NCBI RefSeq assembly: GCF_001673365.1 | Contig: NZ_LZLS01000143.1 | Location: forward strand, 1 to 50,293 | Origin: Mycobacterium asiaticum | GTDB lineage: Bacteria > Actinomycetota > Actinomycetes > Mycobacteriales > Mycobacteriaceae | Direction of reading: 5' to 3' | Length of the DNA: 50,293 nt | Shown: positions 19,136-30,178 of the stretch, in pieces | Numbering within the stretch: position 1 is the stretch's first letter | How the letters are laid out: the number at the start of each line of letters is the position of its first letter | Program-made: the position numbers and the translations under genes | The notes under the pieces: model-generated | What the model saw: the letters and a program-made list of their open reading frames with translations, nothing else | Told to the model about the DNA's origin: nothing | Database searches by the model: none

Positions 19136-20706
19136 TGGGCGGCGAAGCATCGTGGTGGCAGTCCGCGGTGTTCTATCAGGTCTATCCGCGGTCATTTGCC
19201 GACAGCGACGGCGACGGCGTCGGTGACCTCGACGGCCTGGCCGACCGCTTGGACCATCTCAAAGACCTTGGGGTAGATGGCATTTGGCTCAACCCGGTCA
19301 CCGTCTCGCCGATGGCCGACCACGGTTACGACGTCTCGGACCCCCGCGATATCGACCCGTTGTTCGGCGGCATGGCCGCCTTTGAGCGGCTGGTTACCGC
19401 GGCGCACGCCCGCGGCATCAAGGTCACGATGGACGTGGTACCCAACCACTCGAGCTCCAAGCATCCGTGGTTTCAGGCGGCATTGGCCGCCGGTCCTGGC
19501 AGCGAAGCACGAGATCGATACTTCTTTCGCGACGGCCGCGGTCCTCGCGGAGCGTTGCCACCTAACAACTGGGAGTCGGTGTTCGGCGGTCCAGCCTGGA
19601 CCCGGGCGACTGAGCCGAACGGCAAACCAGGCCAGTGGTATCTGCACCTCTTCGATTCCGAGCAGCCGGATTTGAACTGGGACAACCCGGAAATTTTCGA
19701 CGATTTCGAAAAGACGCTGCGATTCTGGTTGGAACGCGGTGTGGACGGCTTCCGCATCGACGTCGCGCACGGCATGGCCAAGCCGCCTGGCTTGCCGGAC
19801 GCACCGCAAGTGGGCAGCGAGATTCTGCGTCACACCGATGACGATCCGCGGTTCAACCGACCTAACGTGCACGCCATCCACCGCGACATCCGCGCTGTCA
19901 TGGATGACTACCCGCAAGCCGTGACCGTCGGCGAAGTATGGGTGCACGACAACGCGCAATGGGCGCAGTACGTGCGACCCGACGAACTGCACCTCGGCTT
20001 CAACTTCCGGCTCACTCGCACCGAGTTCGACGCGACCGAAATCCACCAGGCGGTGCAGAACTCACTGGACGCCGCGGCGTTGCAGAACGCGACCCCGACC
20101 TGGACCCTGGCCAACCACGATGTGGGCCGCGAGGTCACCCGATATGGCGGCGGCGAGATCGGGCTGCGCCGGGCAAAGGCGATGGCGATGCTGATGCTGG
20201 CCCTTCCCGGCGCGGTGTTCATCTACAACGGCCAAGAGCTGGGTCTGCCCGACGTCGATCTGCCCGACGAGGTGCTGCAGGACCCGACTTGGGAACGCTC
20301 GGGGCACGCCGAACGCGGCCGGGACCGATGCCGGGTCCCGTTGCCCTGGTCGGGCGATGCTCCCCCGTTCGGCTTTTCCACCAACGCCGACACCTGGCTG
20401 CCGATGCCTGCCGACTGGGCGCCGCTGACGGTCGAAAAGCAGGCTGCGGATCCCGGCTCCATGTTGTCGTTCTTCCAGCGGGCACTCGAATTGCGCAGGG
20501 GGCGTAGCGAATTCGCGGGACACCAGATTGACTGGCTGACGGTGCCGAGCGGCGCACTGGCTTTTCGCCGTCGCGGCGGCGGACTGGTGTGCGTGCTGAA
20601 CGCGGGCACGGGGCCGATGGCGCTGCCGTCCGACGAGCTGTTGCTGGCAAGTGCGCCTGTGTCGAACGGCCAATTACCCGCTGACAGCGCAGCCTGGCTG
20701 GTTTGA
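19135..20706 (+). CDS. aglA: Alpha-glucosidase AglA (GH13)
   Basis: Glycoside hydrolase family 13 enzyme expected to cleave alpha-1,4 or alpha-1,6 glucosidic bonds of small maltooligosaccharides; cytoplasmic. The product is 523 residues starting at the ATG that overlaps the glbO stop. GH13 regions are DVVPNHSS (I), GFRIDVAHG with nucleophile Asp209 (II), GEVWV with acid/base Glu267 (III) and LANHDVGR with Asp329 (IV). The early FYQVYPRSFADSDGDGVGDL is typical of oligo-1,6-glucosidase-like members. M. tuberculosis AglA is slightly longer (546 residues). Confidence 0.93.
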   Translation: MGGEASWWQSAVFYQVYPRSFADSDGDGVGDLDGLADRLDHLKDLGVDGIWLNPVTVSPMADHGYDVSDPRDIDPLFGGMAAFERLVTAAHARGIKVTMDVVPNHSSSKHPWFQAALAAGPGSEARDRYFFRDGRGPRGALPPNNWESVFGGPAWTRATEPNGKPGQWYLHLFDSEQPDLNWDNPEIFDDFEKTLRFWLERGVDGFRIDVAHGMAKPPGLPDAPQVGSEILRHTDDDPRFNRPNVHAIHRDIRAVMDDYPQAVTVGEVWVHDNAQWAQYVRPDELHLGFNFRLTRTEFDATEIHQAVQNSLDAAALQNATPTWTLANHDVGREVTRYGGGEIGLRRAKAMAMLMLALPGAVFIYNGQELGLPDVDLPDEVLQDPTWERSGHAERGRDRCRVPLPWSGDAPPFGFSTNADTWLPMPADWAPLTVEKQAADPGSMLSFFQRALELRRGRSEFAGHQIDWLTVPSGALAFRRRGGGLVCVLNAGTGPMALPSDELLLASAPVSNGQLPADSAAWLV

Positions 20707-20723
20707 GCCCTATAAATCTATAC

Positions 20724-20752
20724 GGAGCACGTGCTCTTGGAGCGTATGCTCC
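20724..20752. promoter_or_regulatory. Paired palindromes between aglA and the PE_PGRS gene
   Basis: A perfect 12-bp palindrome GAGCACGTGCTC (20725-20736) is followed after two bases by the near-palindrome GGAGCGTATGCTCC (20739-20752). The arms GGAGCA and TGCTCC can also pair across the whole 29 bases. An AT-rich CTATAAATCTATAC stretch just upstream could hold a -10 element. It could be an operator for the PE_PGRS gene or a terminator of aglA; no T-run follows. Confidence 0.35.
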
Positions 20753-20811
20753 GGTGCAAAACATTCGCTGGCGACTGACAGGCTGGTCGCCCGCACGCAC
20801 GGGAGCATCGA

Positions 20812-23064
20812 ATGTCGTATGTGATCGCATCGCCAGACTGGGTGGCAGCGGCCGCAGCCGATTTGGACGACATCGAGTCTGCGATTACCGCAGCAAATTG
20901 GACAGTGGCGTCTTCGACAACCCGAGTACTGGCGGCGGCCGGCGATGAGGTATCGGCGGCCATCGCGGCCCTGTTCAGCGCGCACGGCCTGAGTTATCAG
21001 GCGCTCAGTGCGGAGGCGGCGGCGTTTCATGCCCAATTCACTGGCACCTTGGCGGCGGGCGCGAATTCCTACACCACCGCCGAGTCAACGAGCATCGAGC
21101 AACTGCTGCTGGGCGTGGTCAACGCGCCAACCGAGTCGCTGCTCGGACGCCCACTGATTGGCGACGGCACCGACGGAGCCCCGGGTACTGGTCAAGCCGG
21201 CGGCGACGCGACCGGGATGTTGTGGGGCAACGGTGGAAAAGGCGGATCGGGGGCGCCCGGGCAGGCCGGCGGCAGGGGCGGCAATGCCGCCCTGTTCGGT
21301 AACGGTGGCGCGGGTGGGGCCGGTGGGATCGGCCTCGCGGGCACGGCAGGCGCGGCCGGCGCGCAAGGCGGCACGGGCGGTATCGGTGGCGCCGGCGGGG
21401 CCGGCGGTGCCGGCGGAATCCTGTGGGGCAACGGCGGCGTCGGCGGCGATGGCGGGATGGGCGGCGTCGGCGGTACCGGTGGAACCGGCGCAGACGGCGC
21501 GCCCGGAGAGGGCCGCAGCAACGGCGGCGTTGGCGGCACCGGCGCCGACGGTGGTCAAGGCGGCACGGGCGGCCAGGGCGGTGAACGTGGAGATGGCGGC
21601 CGTGCCGGGGGACTATTCGGCGGCTCAGCAGGCAGCCACGGCGTCGGCGGCATCGGCGGTGCCGGCGGCGACGGAGGCACCGGCGGGGCCGGCGGCCTCG
21701 GCGCTGACGGGGTTGGCGCCGGCAACGGAGCCGACGCCTATGGCGGCAAGGGCGGTCAAGGCGGCACCGGCGGGGCCGCCGGACTGGGTGGTACCGGCGG
21801 GACCGGCGCCGACGCAGGCGCCGCGGGCACCGGTGGTACCGGCGGTCAAGGCGGCATCGGCGGCAGGGGTAGCGACGGCACCAACGCCCAACCCAACGCT
21901 GCGGCCGGGACCGGCTATATGGGCGGCTTCGGCGGAAACGGCGGTAACGGCGGCGCCGGCAACGGTGGGACAAACGGCAGCGGCGGCAGCGGGGGCATGG
22001 GCGGTACCGGTGGTAACGGCGGAGCAGGACTCGACACCGGTCCTGGCTCGGGAACCGGAGGTCAGGGCGGCCAGGGCGGCACCGGCGGGCTCGGCGGCGC
22101 AGCGGGCTCAGGCGGCGCGGGCGGTGTCGCCGGTGACAGCGGCACCGGCGGTACCGGCGGTAAGGGCGGCACCGGTCGTATCGGCGGCGAGGGCGGCGCC
22201 GGCGGCTTTTCGTATAGCTACGGAACCGCAAATGCGACCGGCGGCAAGGGCGGAGTCGGCGGCACGGGCACCGTCGAAGCCGGCGGTCAGGGCGGAACAG
22301 GTGGTGGTGCGAGTACCTACGGAAGTGGAAACGCCGTCGGGGGCGGCGGCGGCCTCGGCGGCAGCGGCGCGGCGGGCAGCGGCCGCGGCGGGACCGGCGG
22401 ATACGGATATGCCGAGGGCACCGGAAATGTGACCGGAGGGGCCGGGGCGCCCGGCATCAGCGGTGGCACGACCCAGGACGGGGGCGCTGGCGGTGACGGC
22501 GGCGGTGCAGGTGTCTTCAATGTGACTTCCACTGGGACCGTGACCGGCGGCGCCGCCGGAGCTGGCGGCGACGGGATCACCGGCGGGCAGGGCGGAAAGG
22601 GCGGTACGACCTACAACTACGGCCTGGGATTAACCCACGCTGCCGATGGCGGCAGCGGCGGCGGCGGCACTACCGGAAACGGTGGAAGGGGCGGCGCCGG
22701 CGGTGACGTGGTCGTTCCCGAGGAACAGGCGGCCGACGCCTTCGGTGGACGCGGAGGGGCCGGTGGTGCCAGCACCTCTGGTGCGGGCGGCGACGGCGGC
22801 GTGGGCGGCGGTGGGTACAACTACGGGCCCGGCGACGCTTTCGGGGGCCGCGGCGGTAAGGGCGGCAGCGGTTACACCGCTGGCGGCACCGGCGGCGATG
22901 GCGGCGAGGCAAGAATTCTGAATGCCACGTCGACGGGAATCGCCACCGGCGGCAATGGCGGTGACGGTGGCAACGGCACGGGTCCTGCCAGCAACGGCGG
23001 CAGCGGCGGCAAGGGTGGCGCTGGCGACGTCACCGGGGAACCCGGTTCCACAGGAAGCCCGTAG
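20812..23064 (+). CDS. PE_PGRS family protein
   Basis: A 750-residue PE_PGRS protein, exported by the ESX-5 type VII system in slow-growing mycobacteria. Residues 1-95 are the PE domain ([20 protein letters not shown]), followed by a short linker with [11 protein letters not shown], the usual boundary. From about residue 115 the protein is PGRS: Gly-Gly-Ala, Gly-Gly-Asn and Gly-Gly-Thr triplets with GGxGxD/N motifs of the type proposed to bind calcium. The last third is interrupted at intervals by Tyr/Thr-containing stretches such as [13 protein letters not shown] and [11 protein letters not shown]. No separate C-terminal domain follows. Start ATG with GGGAG 7 bases upstream. M. tuberculosis has no PE_PGRS gene at this point, so it is lineage-specific. 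Confidence 0.93.
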   Translation: MSYVIASPDWVAAAAADLDDIESAITAANWTVASSTTRVLAAAGDEVSAAIAALFSAHGLSYQALSAEAAAFHAQFTGTLAAGANSYTTAESTSIEQLLLGVVNAPTESLLGRPLIGDGTDGAPGTGQAGGDATGMLWGNGGKGGSGAPGQAGGRGGNAALFGNGGAGGAGGIGLAGTAGAAGAQGGTGGIGGAGGAGGAGGILWGNGGVGGDGGMGGVGGTGGTGADGAPGEGRSNGGVGGTGADGGQGGTGGQGGERGDGGRAGGLFGGSAGSHGVGGIGGAGGDGGTGGAGGLGADGVGAGNGADAYGGKGGQGGTGGAAGLGGTGGTGADAGAAGTGGTGGQGGIGGRGSDGTNAQPNAAAGTGYMGGFGGNGGNGGAGNGGTNGSGGSGGMGGTGGNGGAGLDTGPGSGTGGQGGQGGTGGLGGAAGSGGAGGVAGDSGTGGTGGKGGTGRIGGEGGAGGFSYSYGTANATGGKGGVGGTGTVEAGGQGGTGGGASTYGSGNAVGGGGGLGGSGAAGSGRGGTGGYGYAEGTGNVTGGAGAPGISGGTTQDGGAGGDGGGAGVFNVTSTGTVTGGAAGAGGDGITGGQGGKGGTTYNYGLGLTHAADGGSGGGGTTGNGGRGGAGGDVVVPEEQAADAFGGRGGAGGASTSGAGGDGGVGGGGYNYGPGDAFGGRGGKGGSGYTAGGTGGDGGEARILNATSTGIATGGNGGDGGNGTGPASNGGSGGKGGAGDVTGEPGSTGSP

Positions 23065-23106
23065 CGTCGTTTCGCGTTTTGTCGTGCGCTGCTCTATATC
23101 TGATGC

Positions 23107-24144
23107 ATGGCGACCTACGCGTGGACAGTGATCGGGGCCGGGCCTGCCGGCATCGCCGGGGTGGGACGGCTGCTCGATCTAGGCATCCCGGAGGACAGGA
23201 TCGCCTGGATTGATCCGGCATTCGCTGCCGGCGACCTGGGTCAGAAGTGGCGGCCCGTGTCAAGCAACACCATTGCCGGCACTTTTCTGGGATACCTGAA
23301 CGGATCCAAAGCTTTTCGGTTCTCAGAGGTGCCCCCGATGCCGCTGCTGAACGTCGACCCGGAACAGACGTGCGAGCTTGCGCTGGTAGCGGATCCGTTG
23401 CTGTGGATCACTCAGCAGTTGCGTGAGCGGGTCTGCGTGTTCCAGACGATGGCAACCACACTCTTTTTGGAGCAGCGGCGCTGGCGGATCGAAACCGAAA
23501 GCCACACAATCTCTTCGGAGAACGTCATACTCGCCGTCGGCGCCATTCCGAAAAAACTGGACTATCCGCAGCTTGACGAAATCCCGGTGGAAGTTGCTCT
23601 CGATCCGGAAAAACTGGCTGAACAACCGCTCACCGGCGCCACGGTTGCCGTCTTCGGTTCATCTCACTCGTCGATGATCGCGCTGCCTAACCTGCTGCGC
23701 CATCCAGTCAAGAAAGTGATCAACTTTTATCGTAGCCCGCTCAAATATGCTGCATATCTGGATGATTGGATCCTCTTCGACGACACCGGCCTCAAAGGCC
23801 GAGCGGCGGACTGGGCCCGGGAAAATATCGACGGGGTGTATCCAGAACGGCTGGAACGGTGCTGGGTGTTCAGTCCGGAATATGAGGAGCAGCTCGCAAC
23901 GTGCGATCTTGCTGTTTATACCGTCGGGTTTGAACGCAGAAAACTTCCCGAAACGCCACAGTGGGGCGAGCTGCACTACAACCAGCAGAACGGCATCATT
24001 GCGCCGGGGCTATTCGGGCTGGGCATCGCGTATCCGGAGTACGCCGAGGACCCCTACGGCTTCGGGCAATACCGAGTCGGGCTCAAGAAATTCATGGACT
24101 ACCTGAACAGTGTGTTGCCGTTGTGGTTGAGTTACGGCACCTAG
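23107..24144 (+). CDS. FAD/NAD(P)-binding oxidoreductase, function unknown
   Basis: A 345-residue flavoprotein-like enzyme. An N-terminal Rossmann motif WTVIGAGPAGIAG binds FAD, and a second one, TVAVFGSSHSSMIALPNLL, would bind NAD(P). The ENVILAVGAIPKK stretch is the usual FAD-associated motif, and DLAVYTVGFERR a later one. It has the two-dinucleotide-binding-domain layout of flavin monooxygenases or reductases, but I cannot name a substrate. Base composition is lower in GC than its neighbours: hand counts of 60-base lines give roughly 42-67%, mostly below 60. M. tuberculosis has Rv2472 and Rv2473 here instead. Its stop and that of the convergent next gene share CTAG at 24141-24144. It may have been acquired by transfer with the adjacent PE_PGRS insert. 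Confidence 0.82.
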   Translation: MATYAWTVIGAGPAGIAGVGRLLDLGIPEDRIAWIDPAFAAGDLGQKWRPVSSNTIAGTFLGYLNGSKAFRFSEVPPMPLLNVDPEQTCELALVADPLLWITQQLRERVCVFQTMATTLFLEQRRWRIETESHTISSENVILAVGAIPKKLDYPQLDEIPVEVALDPEKLAEQPLTGATVAVFGSSHSSMIALPNLLRHPVKKVINFYRSPLKYAAYLDDWILFDDTGLKGRAADWARENIDGVYPERLERCWVFSPEYEEQLATCDLAVYTVGFERRKLPETPQWGELHYNQQNGIIAPGLFGLGIAYPEYAEDPYGFGQYRVGLKKFMDYLNSVLPLWLSYGT

Positions 24145-24836
24145 CGCAGCACCAGAGCGGGATCGCCGCGGCGCCGGTACACCGAGCCGTACCGAGCATC
24201 GATCCGTAACCATGTCGGCAGCACCCGTACCCGGATCATCTCATCGGGGTCGGCCGCCGCGGCCGACTGTGGCAGGAAACCCATTGCGGTTAAAGCGAAT
24301 ACGCAGCGCATCGGTAGCCCGACGGTAATGTCGTTCGAGCTCACCTGAATGACCTCCTGGTCGAGCAACGAAACCGGAGGGCCATGGGAACTGCTGTGCT
24401 CCTTGGCCAGCTCCGCGCCTTGGGAGGCCAGATCCAGCATCACCCGGGCGGGCACGTCATCGAGGTGGATGAACCCGGATTCCGGCGGCAACGCGCCCCG
24501 CCACGCTGAATCCATCGCGTAACCCGGATCCACGTAACCCGAGTTGTCCATCGCAGCCAATCCCCGGACCAGTGCATCTGCGCCGACCGACAAGTCGTCG
24601 GGCCGCACCTTGCCCGCCACCACCCGGCTGGCGAGAACGTCGAAACCCGTTGCTACCCAAGCGGTCAGCAACCCAGCCGAGCGGGCGCGGATTCGGATGA
24701 TCGCGGCAGCGTCGAGCCGCGTTGCGTGATCGGCGAATTTGGCCAGATCGGTGCGGTGAGCCGTCGCGGAGTCCGGACCCAGCCACAAGCCGCGCTCGGC
24801 TGGGCCATTTGTTCCCGGCGTTATTCCCTGAGCCAC
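24141..24836 (-). CDS. Conserved hypothetical protein (Rv2474c type)
   Basis: A 231-residue protein of no recognised domain, from GTG at 24836, where it overlaps the thioesterase by 16 bases. Its length fits Rv2474c (217 residues) at the same map position. Pieces such as RLDAAAIIRIRARSAGLLTAW, VARVLDLASQG-like and LLDQEVIQVSSNDITVGLP suggest a folded soluble protein without signal peptide or membrane helix. No ribosome site is evident for the start; translation may be coupled to the gene before it. Probably the third gene of the gdh transcript. Confidence 0.75.
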   Translation of the reverse strand: MAQGITPGTNGPAERGLWLGPDSATAHRTDLAKFADHATRLDAAAIIRIRARSAGLLTAWVATGFDVLASRVVAGKVRPDDLSVGADALVRGLAAMDNSGYVDPGYAMDSAWRGALPPESGFIHLDDVPARVMLDLASQGAELAKEHSSSHGPPVSLLDQEVIQVSSNDITVGLPMRCVFALTAMGFLPQSAAAADPDEMIRVRVLPTWLRIDARYGSVYRRRGDPALVLR

Positions 24837-25237
24837 CGCTGCAAGTACTCCCGGTGGTGAGGTGCCAAACGCACCAGCCGCTGTTCCTCGATGTGGACCG
24901 CGGCCAGCTGGGATTCGGCGATGACAGCGGGCTTGGAGTCCGGGTCGGCGTTGACCGAGCGCACTTCGTAGCCCAGGGTGAAGTCGACCGCCCGCAGCCG
25001 CTTTGTCCAGATCGTCACTTGCAGCGGCGAATCGACCAATCGCAACTGGTCTTTGTAGGTCACCCGGACGTCGGCGATCAGGAGGCCGATGGTGGTGATG
25101 TCGGCGCCGAACGGCTCTTTGAGGAACGGGACCCGCGACTCTTCGAGGATGGTGACCATGGTGGCGTGGTTGACGTGCTGGTACATGTCGATGTCCGACC
25201 ACCGCACCGGCACGGAGGCGACGTAACCGATACTCAC
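24821..25237 (-). CDS. Hotdog-fold acyl-CoA thioesterase (Rv2475c type)
   Basis: A 138-residue 4-hydroxybenzoyl-CoA thioesterase-like protein that should hydrolyse acyl-CoA thioesters. [22 protein letters not shown] has the catalytic Asp and the H-V-N-H motif of this group; [20 protein letters not shown] completes the central sheet. The start is GTG at 25237, overlapping the gdh stop in GTGA. The same order is found in M. tuberculosis; the substrate is unknown. Confidence 0.88.
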   Translation of the reverse strand: MSIGYVASVPVRWSDIDMYQHVNHATMVTILEESRVPFLKEPFGADITTIGLLIADVRVTYKDQLRLVDSPLQVTIWTKRLRAVDFTLGYEVRSVNADPDSKPAVIAESQLAAVHIEEQRLVRLAPHHREYLQRWLRE

Positions 25238-28200
25238 CCTGACGCGCCCCGTCCGCTGGTGCGGGTCATGCGGCGGATCTGGCGGGCCGCCACCGACAGC
25301 GTCGCGAGATCGGTCGCACCACTCTCGCGGATCTCCTCGAGCGTCCGACGGGCCCGCTCGACCCGGGACGCGCTGATGTGTTCCCACTCGGCGATCTTCT
25401 GCTCACCACTTTCATCCGGCTCCCCCACCGCAAGCACGTCGAAACACAACGATCGCAGCGACGCGTAGATGTCGTCTCGAATTGCCAACCGCGCCAACGA
25501 ATGCCACCGGTCATTGCGCGGAAGCTCGGACACCGCAGTCAGCAGCGAGTCAGTACCCAACCGATCCATCAACGCGAAATACGTGTCAGCGACGTCGGCG
25601 GACTCGATCTCGGTGATGTCTGCGATGTCGATGATGTCCAGCAGGCTGTACCGGTAGAGGCCGGCGGCAACCCGATACGCCAGGTCCTGCGGTGCTCCCT
25701 GGGAGGTGAACTCCGCTGCTTCCTTGTCAACGATGGCCTTGTCGTCGCCGCGCAGCCACGCCGACATCTGCGGCGTCAACGCCTTGACCTTGGCGGCGAA
25801 CCGGTTGATTTCGGCGCCTACGGCCAGCGGCTGAGGACGGTAGTTGAGCAGCCAGCGCCCGGCGCGGTCAATTAATCGGCGGGTGTCCAGGGTCAGCCGG
25901 TCAGATAGGGCAACCGGCAGATTGGCCGCACGGATGCGGTGCCAGATGTGACTGATACCGAAGATCGCGTCGGTGGCAGCGAAAGTGCGCACCGCGTGGA
26001 TCTGCGGCACACCGACGTCCTCGGCGAGCCGGAACGCGTAGCTGATCCCGGCGGTGTCCACCATGTCGTTGATCAGCATCGTGGTGACGATCTCGCGGCG
26101 CAGCTGGTGGGATCGGATCTCCGGCGTGAAGCCCTCCCGCAGCGGCTTGGGGAAGTATGCCGGGAGCCGGGATGCGAACACCTCCTGGTCGGGCAGTTCC
26201 GTGTTCAGCAGGTCCTCTTTGAGTGCCAGCTTCACGTGCGCCATCAGCGTCGCCAGTTCGGGCGAGGTGAGCCCCAGCCCCACCTCGGTGCGCCGTGCGA
26301 TCTCTTTTTCCGACGGCAGTGCCTCCAGCTCGCGGCTGACGCCACGCTCGGCGACCAGGTACTTGATCTGGTCGGCGTGCACCGGAAGCAGGCTGGCCGC
26401 GTTGGCTCGGCTGGTGCCCATCAGGTCGTTCTGGTCCTCGTTGTCCCGCAGCACCAACGTGGCCACTTCGTCGGTCATCGACTCGAGTAGTTGCTTGCGT
26501 TCCTCGGCTTTGACCTTGCCGGCGGTGACCAGCGAGTCGATCAGGATCTTGATGTTGACCTCGTGGTCGGAGCAGTCCACGCCGGCGGAGTTGTCCATCG
26601 CGTCGGTGTTGATCCGGCCGCCGGACAGGTCGAACTCCACCCGGCCGCGTGCCGTCACACCCAAGTTGCCGCCCTCGCCGATTACCTTGGCGCGCACTTG
26701 ATTTCCGTTGACGCGCACCGGATCGTTGGCGCGGTCACCGACATCGGCGTCGGACTCGGTTTCGGCCTTGATGTAGGTGCCGATGCCGCCGTTGAACAGC
26801 AGGTCCACCGGGGCCTGCAGGATCGCCCGCATCAGGTTCGGCGGGGACATTTCCATGACTCCCCCGGCTTCGGCGCCGTCGATACCCAACGCATCGCGGA
26901 CCTGCGGGCTGACCGGGATGGACTTCTGCTCGCGGCTGTACACGCCGCCGCCCTCGCTGATCAGCGACTTGTCGTAGTATTCCCAGCTCGAGCGCGGCAG
27001 GTCGAACATCCGTTGCCGCTCCACCCAGGACGACGCGGCGTCGGGGTCCGGGTCGAGGAAGATGTGGCGGTGGTCGAACGCGGCGATCAGCCTGATGTGC
27101 TTGCTCAACAGCATCCCGTTGCCGAACACGTCGCCGCTCATGTCGCCGACGCCGACGACGGTGAAGTCCTCGCTCTGGGTGTCGACGCCGATCTCCCGGA
27201 AATGCCGTTTGACCGCTTCCCAGGCGCCCTTAGCGGTGATGCCCATGGCTTTGTGGTCGTAGCCGACGGAACCACCTGATGCGAACGCGTCACCTAGCCA
27301 GAAGCCGTAGGACTTCGCGACGTCGTTGGCGATGTCGGAGAACGTGGCGGTGCCTTTGTCCGCAGCCACGACCAGGTAAGCGTCGTCGCCGTCGCGGCGG
27401 ACCACATCGGCCGGCGGGTTGACGGCTTTGGTCGCGTGGTCGACGTTGTCGGTGACGTCGAGCAGTCCGGAAATGAACAGCTGGTAGCAGGCGACACCTT
27501 CGGCGCGGGTGGCCTCACGGTCCGCGGCAGCGTCCCCGGTGGGTATCGGTGCTCGCTTGAGTACGAATCCGCCCTTTGCTCCGACGGGAACGATGACGGC
27601 GTTCTTCACCGCCTGCGCCTTGACCAGGCCGAGGATTTCGGTGCGGAAGTCGTCGCGACGGTCCGACCAGCGCAGCCCGCCGCGCGCGACCGGACCGAAA
27701 CGCAGATGGACCCCCTCCACGCGAGGTGAATAGACGAAGATCTCGAACTTTGGTCGCGGCAGCGGAAGTTCGTCGATCAGCTGGGCGTTGAGTTTGACCG
27801 ACAACACATCGCGGCTGCGGGCCGAACCTTCGCTCGTCACAAAGTAATTGGTTCGCAACGTGGCCTGAACCAACGATGCGAACGCCCGCAGGATGCGGTC
27901 GGTGTCCAAACTCACCAGGGCATCGATGTCGGCAGCGACCGCAGCGGCCGCGGCCTGTGCGTCGCGCGCGCTACCCGCCGAGCCCGGATCGAACAGCGCC
28001 TCGAACAGCGCAACCAGCGAGCGCGCGGTCGAGGGATGCTCGTTGAGTACCGACTCGATGTAGGACTGGCTGTAGGGAAAGTTCGCCTGCCGCAGGTATT
28101 TTGCGTAAGCGCGCAGCAGCATGACTTGCTGCCAGGTCAACCCGGCACGCATGACCAATTCGTTGAACCGGTCGATCTCGACCCGGCCGTGCCAGATCGC

Positions 28201-30084
28201 GGTGACGGCGTCGGCGAATCGCTGCGCGCCCGCATCTCGCTCCGCTTCGGTCTCCGCCAGTGGGATGGTCGGGTGCGGCTGGATCATGAACTGGTAGATC
28301 CACACCGGCAACCCGTCCGCCCGGGTGACGTTGAAGGGCCGCTCTTCGAGCACGACAACGCCCATGCTCTGCAACATCGGTAACAGCTGGCTCAGCGAGG
28401 CCGTCCGACCGCCGAGGAACCAGGTCAGCTGGGCAACGCCATCCTCGTCACGGTCGGAGAAGACCAACTTGACCGAGTCGTCACTGAGTTCGTTGATGAT
28501 GGCGATCTCGTCGATGGCGTCGACGGGGGTAACCCACTGTTTATAGGTCTCGGGGAATGCGGCGGCGTAGTGCTCGGCGTCGGCATGGCTGACCGAGGTG
28601 GTGGCGGCGGCGGCAATCAGGCGGTCGCCCCAGGTGCGGGCGGCTTCGCTCAACATCGACTGCAGCCGGATCCGGTTGGGTTCGGAGACGTCGACGGAGC
28701 CCGGCTGGGAATCTTCGGGCAGCCGCACCATGAAATGCATTAGCGCATAAGGTGATTCACTGACCCGGGCGGTGAATTCCAAACGTGTACCACCGAATTC
28801 GCGGACCAGGATGTCCTCGATTTGCAGGCGAACCGCGGTGGTGTAGCGGTCGCGGGGCAGATACACCAGGCAGGAGACGAAGAACTGCAGCCGGTCGGCG
28901 CGCAGGAACAACAACGCGCGTCGCTGCGAGCCCATGTCCACCACGGCTTTTGCCATCGCGAGCAGCCGTTCGGCGCTGAGCGTGAACAGCTCCGGACGCG
29001 GAACGGTCTGAATGACGTCGAGCAGGAGTTGGCCGGGGTGGCTGGGATCGCTGCCGGCCAGGGTGAGCGCGTCGCGGACCCGGTGGGCGATGGTCGGAAT
29101 TTCCAGGACGTCGGCGTTCATGGCCGCGACGGTGAAAAGCCCGACGAAGCGGTGCTCGAAGACCGCGCCCTCTTCGCCCGCGTCTTGACCGTCCGCATAT
29201 TCGCGGACCGCGATCGCGTAGGGGTAGGCGCCGTAGCGCAGGTAGCTGCCGACTGCGGCCTGAGCCAAGACCAGCAGCTTGGATTCGTCGGTGAGCCGCG
29301 GCCGGGTGCCTGATCGCGCGCGCAGCACGCCGAGGCCGCTCGACCCGTCACCGATCACCAAACCGTCCTGCACCCGGGTTCGCTGGTAGCCGAGCAGCAG
29401 GAAGTTTCCCTTCCCCAGCCAGCGCAGCAGTTCGGCGATCTCCTGGCGATCGGGGGCCTGATACCGGCCCTCGGGGTCGTTGTCGACGTCGGTGGCTACC
29501 TCGCCGAGGGTGGCGATCAGGTCCGCCGCGTCGGTGGCTACCCGCTGAACATCGGTGAGGACTTTGGGCAGCAGCCGCTGAACCTCGGCGAGCACCTTGC
29601 TATCGACCGATGGGGAGAGCTGGACGTGGATCCATGCCTCACCGACGTAAGGTGACGCGTCATCGGCTTTGGGTTCGACGCGCTGCAACTCCCCTGACTC
29701 ATCGCGGCGCACCTCGAAGACCGGGGTCATGATCGCGGTGTAGGCCAACCCCAGCCGGTGCAGCAGCACGGTGACCGAATCCATCAGCATGCTGCCCTGG
29801 TCGGTGACCACCTGCAGTGCCGGTCCGAAGCCCGAGGGGTCGTCGGGCAGGTAGACAGCGACGGCGCTTTCTCCGGCCGGCCGATGCTGCGCGAGTCGCG
29901 TGTGCGCACCCACGACTGCCGGGGTCACCAGCGAAGTAGAGTTCGCCGACGACTCGGGTCCTTCGTCGTGCGGTCCGCGGTAGCTGGCCAGGTAGGCATC
30001 GAACACCCAGTCGGGTGTATCGGCGCCGTGCGTGACCGGGGTCCACGCCGCGACGTCTTCCTTTGGTCCGGGATCGATCGTCAT
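25234..30084 (-). CDS. gdh: NAD-specific glutamate dehydrogenase, L-180 class
   Basis: Large NAD-dependent glutamate dehydrogenase (1616 residues) that deaminates glutamate to 2-oxoglutarate. The start is ATG at 30084 (MTIDPG, the same beginning as the M. tuberculosis protein, GGGAG 8 bases upstream). It has the four-part layout of the 180-kDa class: N-terminal and ACT-like regulatory regions up to about residue 700, the catalytic core ([45 protein letters not shown] with the NAD fold) and a long C-terminal helical domain. In mycobacteria this enzyme is inhibited by the FHA protein GarA. Its stop overlaps the thioesterase start. The frame is nearly the whole length of M. tuberculosis Rv2476c (1624). 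Confidence 0.97.
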   Translation of the reverse strand: MTIDPGPKEDVAAWTPVTHGADTPDWVFDAYLASYRGPHDEGPESSANSTSLVTPAVVGAHTRLAQHRPAGESAVAVYLPDDPSGFGPALQVVTDQGSMLMDSVTVLLHRLGLAYTAIMTPVFEVRRDESGELQRVEPKADDASPYVGEAWIHVQLSPSVDSKVLAEVQRLLPKVLTDVQRVATDAADLIATLGEVATDVDNDPEGRYQAPDRQEIAELLRWLGKGNFLLLGYQRTRVQDGLVIGDGSSGLGVLRARSGTRPRLTDESKLLVLAQAAVGSYLRYGAYPYAIAVREYADGQDAGEEGAVFEHRFVGLFTVAAMNADVLEIPTIAHRVRDALTLAGSDPSHPGQLLLDVIQTVPRPELFTLSAERLLAMAKAVVDMGSQRRALLFLRADRLQFFVSCLVYLPRDRYTTAVRLQIEDILVREFGGTRLEFTARVSESPYALMHFMVRLPEDSQPGSVDVSEPNRIRLQSMLSEAARTWGDRLIAAAATTSVSHADAEHYAAAFPETYKQWVTPVDAIDEIAIINELSDDSVKLVFSDRDEDGVAQLTWFLGGRTASLSQLLPMLQSMGVVVLEERPFNVTRADGLPVWIYQFMIQPHPTIPLAETEAERDAGAQRFADAVTAIWHGRVEIDRFNELVMRAGLTWQQVMLLRAYAKYLRQANFPYSQSYIESVLNEHPSTARSLVALFEALFDPGSAGSARDAQAAAAAVAADIDALVSLDTDRILRAFASLVQATLRTNYFVTSEGSARSRDVLSVKLNAQLIDELPLPRPKFEIFVYSPRVEGVHLRFGPVARGGLRWSDRRDDFRTEILGLVKAQAVKNAVIVPVGAKGGFVLKRAPIPTGDAAADREATRAEGVACYQLFISGLLDVTDNVDHATKAVNPPADVVRRDGDDAYLVVAADKGTATFSDIANDVAKSYGFWLGDAFASGGSVGYDHKAMGITAKGAWEAVKRHFREIGVDTQSEDFTVVGVGDMSGDVFGNGMLLSKHIRLIAAFDHRHIFLDPDPDAASSWVERQRMFDLPRSSWEYYDKSLISEGGGVYSREQKSIPVSPQVRDALGIDGAEAGGVMEMSPPNLMRAILQAPVDLLFNGGIGTYIKAETESDADVGDRANDPVRVNGNQVRAKVIGEGGNLGVTARGRVEFDLSGGRINTDAMDNSAGVDCSDHEVNIKILIDSLVTAGKVKAEERKQLLESMTDEVATLVLRDNEDQNDLMGTSRANAASLLPVHADQIKYLVAERGVSRELEALPSEKEIARRTEVGLGLTSPELATLMAHVKLALKEDLLNTELPDQEVFASRLPAYFPKPLREGFTPEIRSHQLRREIVTTMLINDMVDTAGISYAFRLAEDVGVPQIHAVRTFAATDAIFGISHIWHRIRAANLPVALSDRLTLDTRRLIDRAGRWLLNYRPQPLAVGAEINRFAAKVKALTPQMSAWLRGDDKAIVDKEAAEFTSQGAPQDLAYRVAAGLYRYSLLDIIDIADITEIESADVADTYFALMDRLGTDSLLTAVSELPRNDRWHSLARLAIRDDIYASLRSLCFDVLAVGEPDESGEQKIAEWEHISASRVERARRTLEEIRESGATDLATLSVAARQIRRMTRTSGRGASG

Positions 30085-30178
30085 TCCGATTGCTCCCAAC
30101 TCGCGACGGATACCGCTGGGTTACTGCCCCGCTCCACAGCGATCGTTGCGACCGCGTTGTCACAGAGCAGTGCTGACA

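Noticed and set aside
21158..22432. Long alternative frames in the PE_PGRS gene, rich in Ala or Arg
   Set aside because: They are frame-shifted readings of the GGC-repeat DNA; only the frame with the PE start is coding.
21200..23000. Short direct repeats resembling a CRISPR array
   Set aside because: They are in-frame Gly-triplet codon repeats of a PGRS domain; there are no constant repeats with unique spacers and no cas genes.
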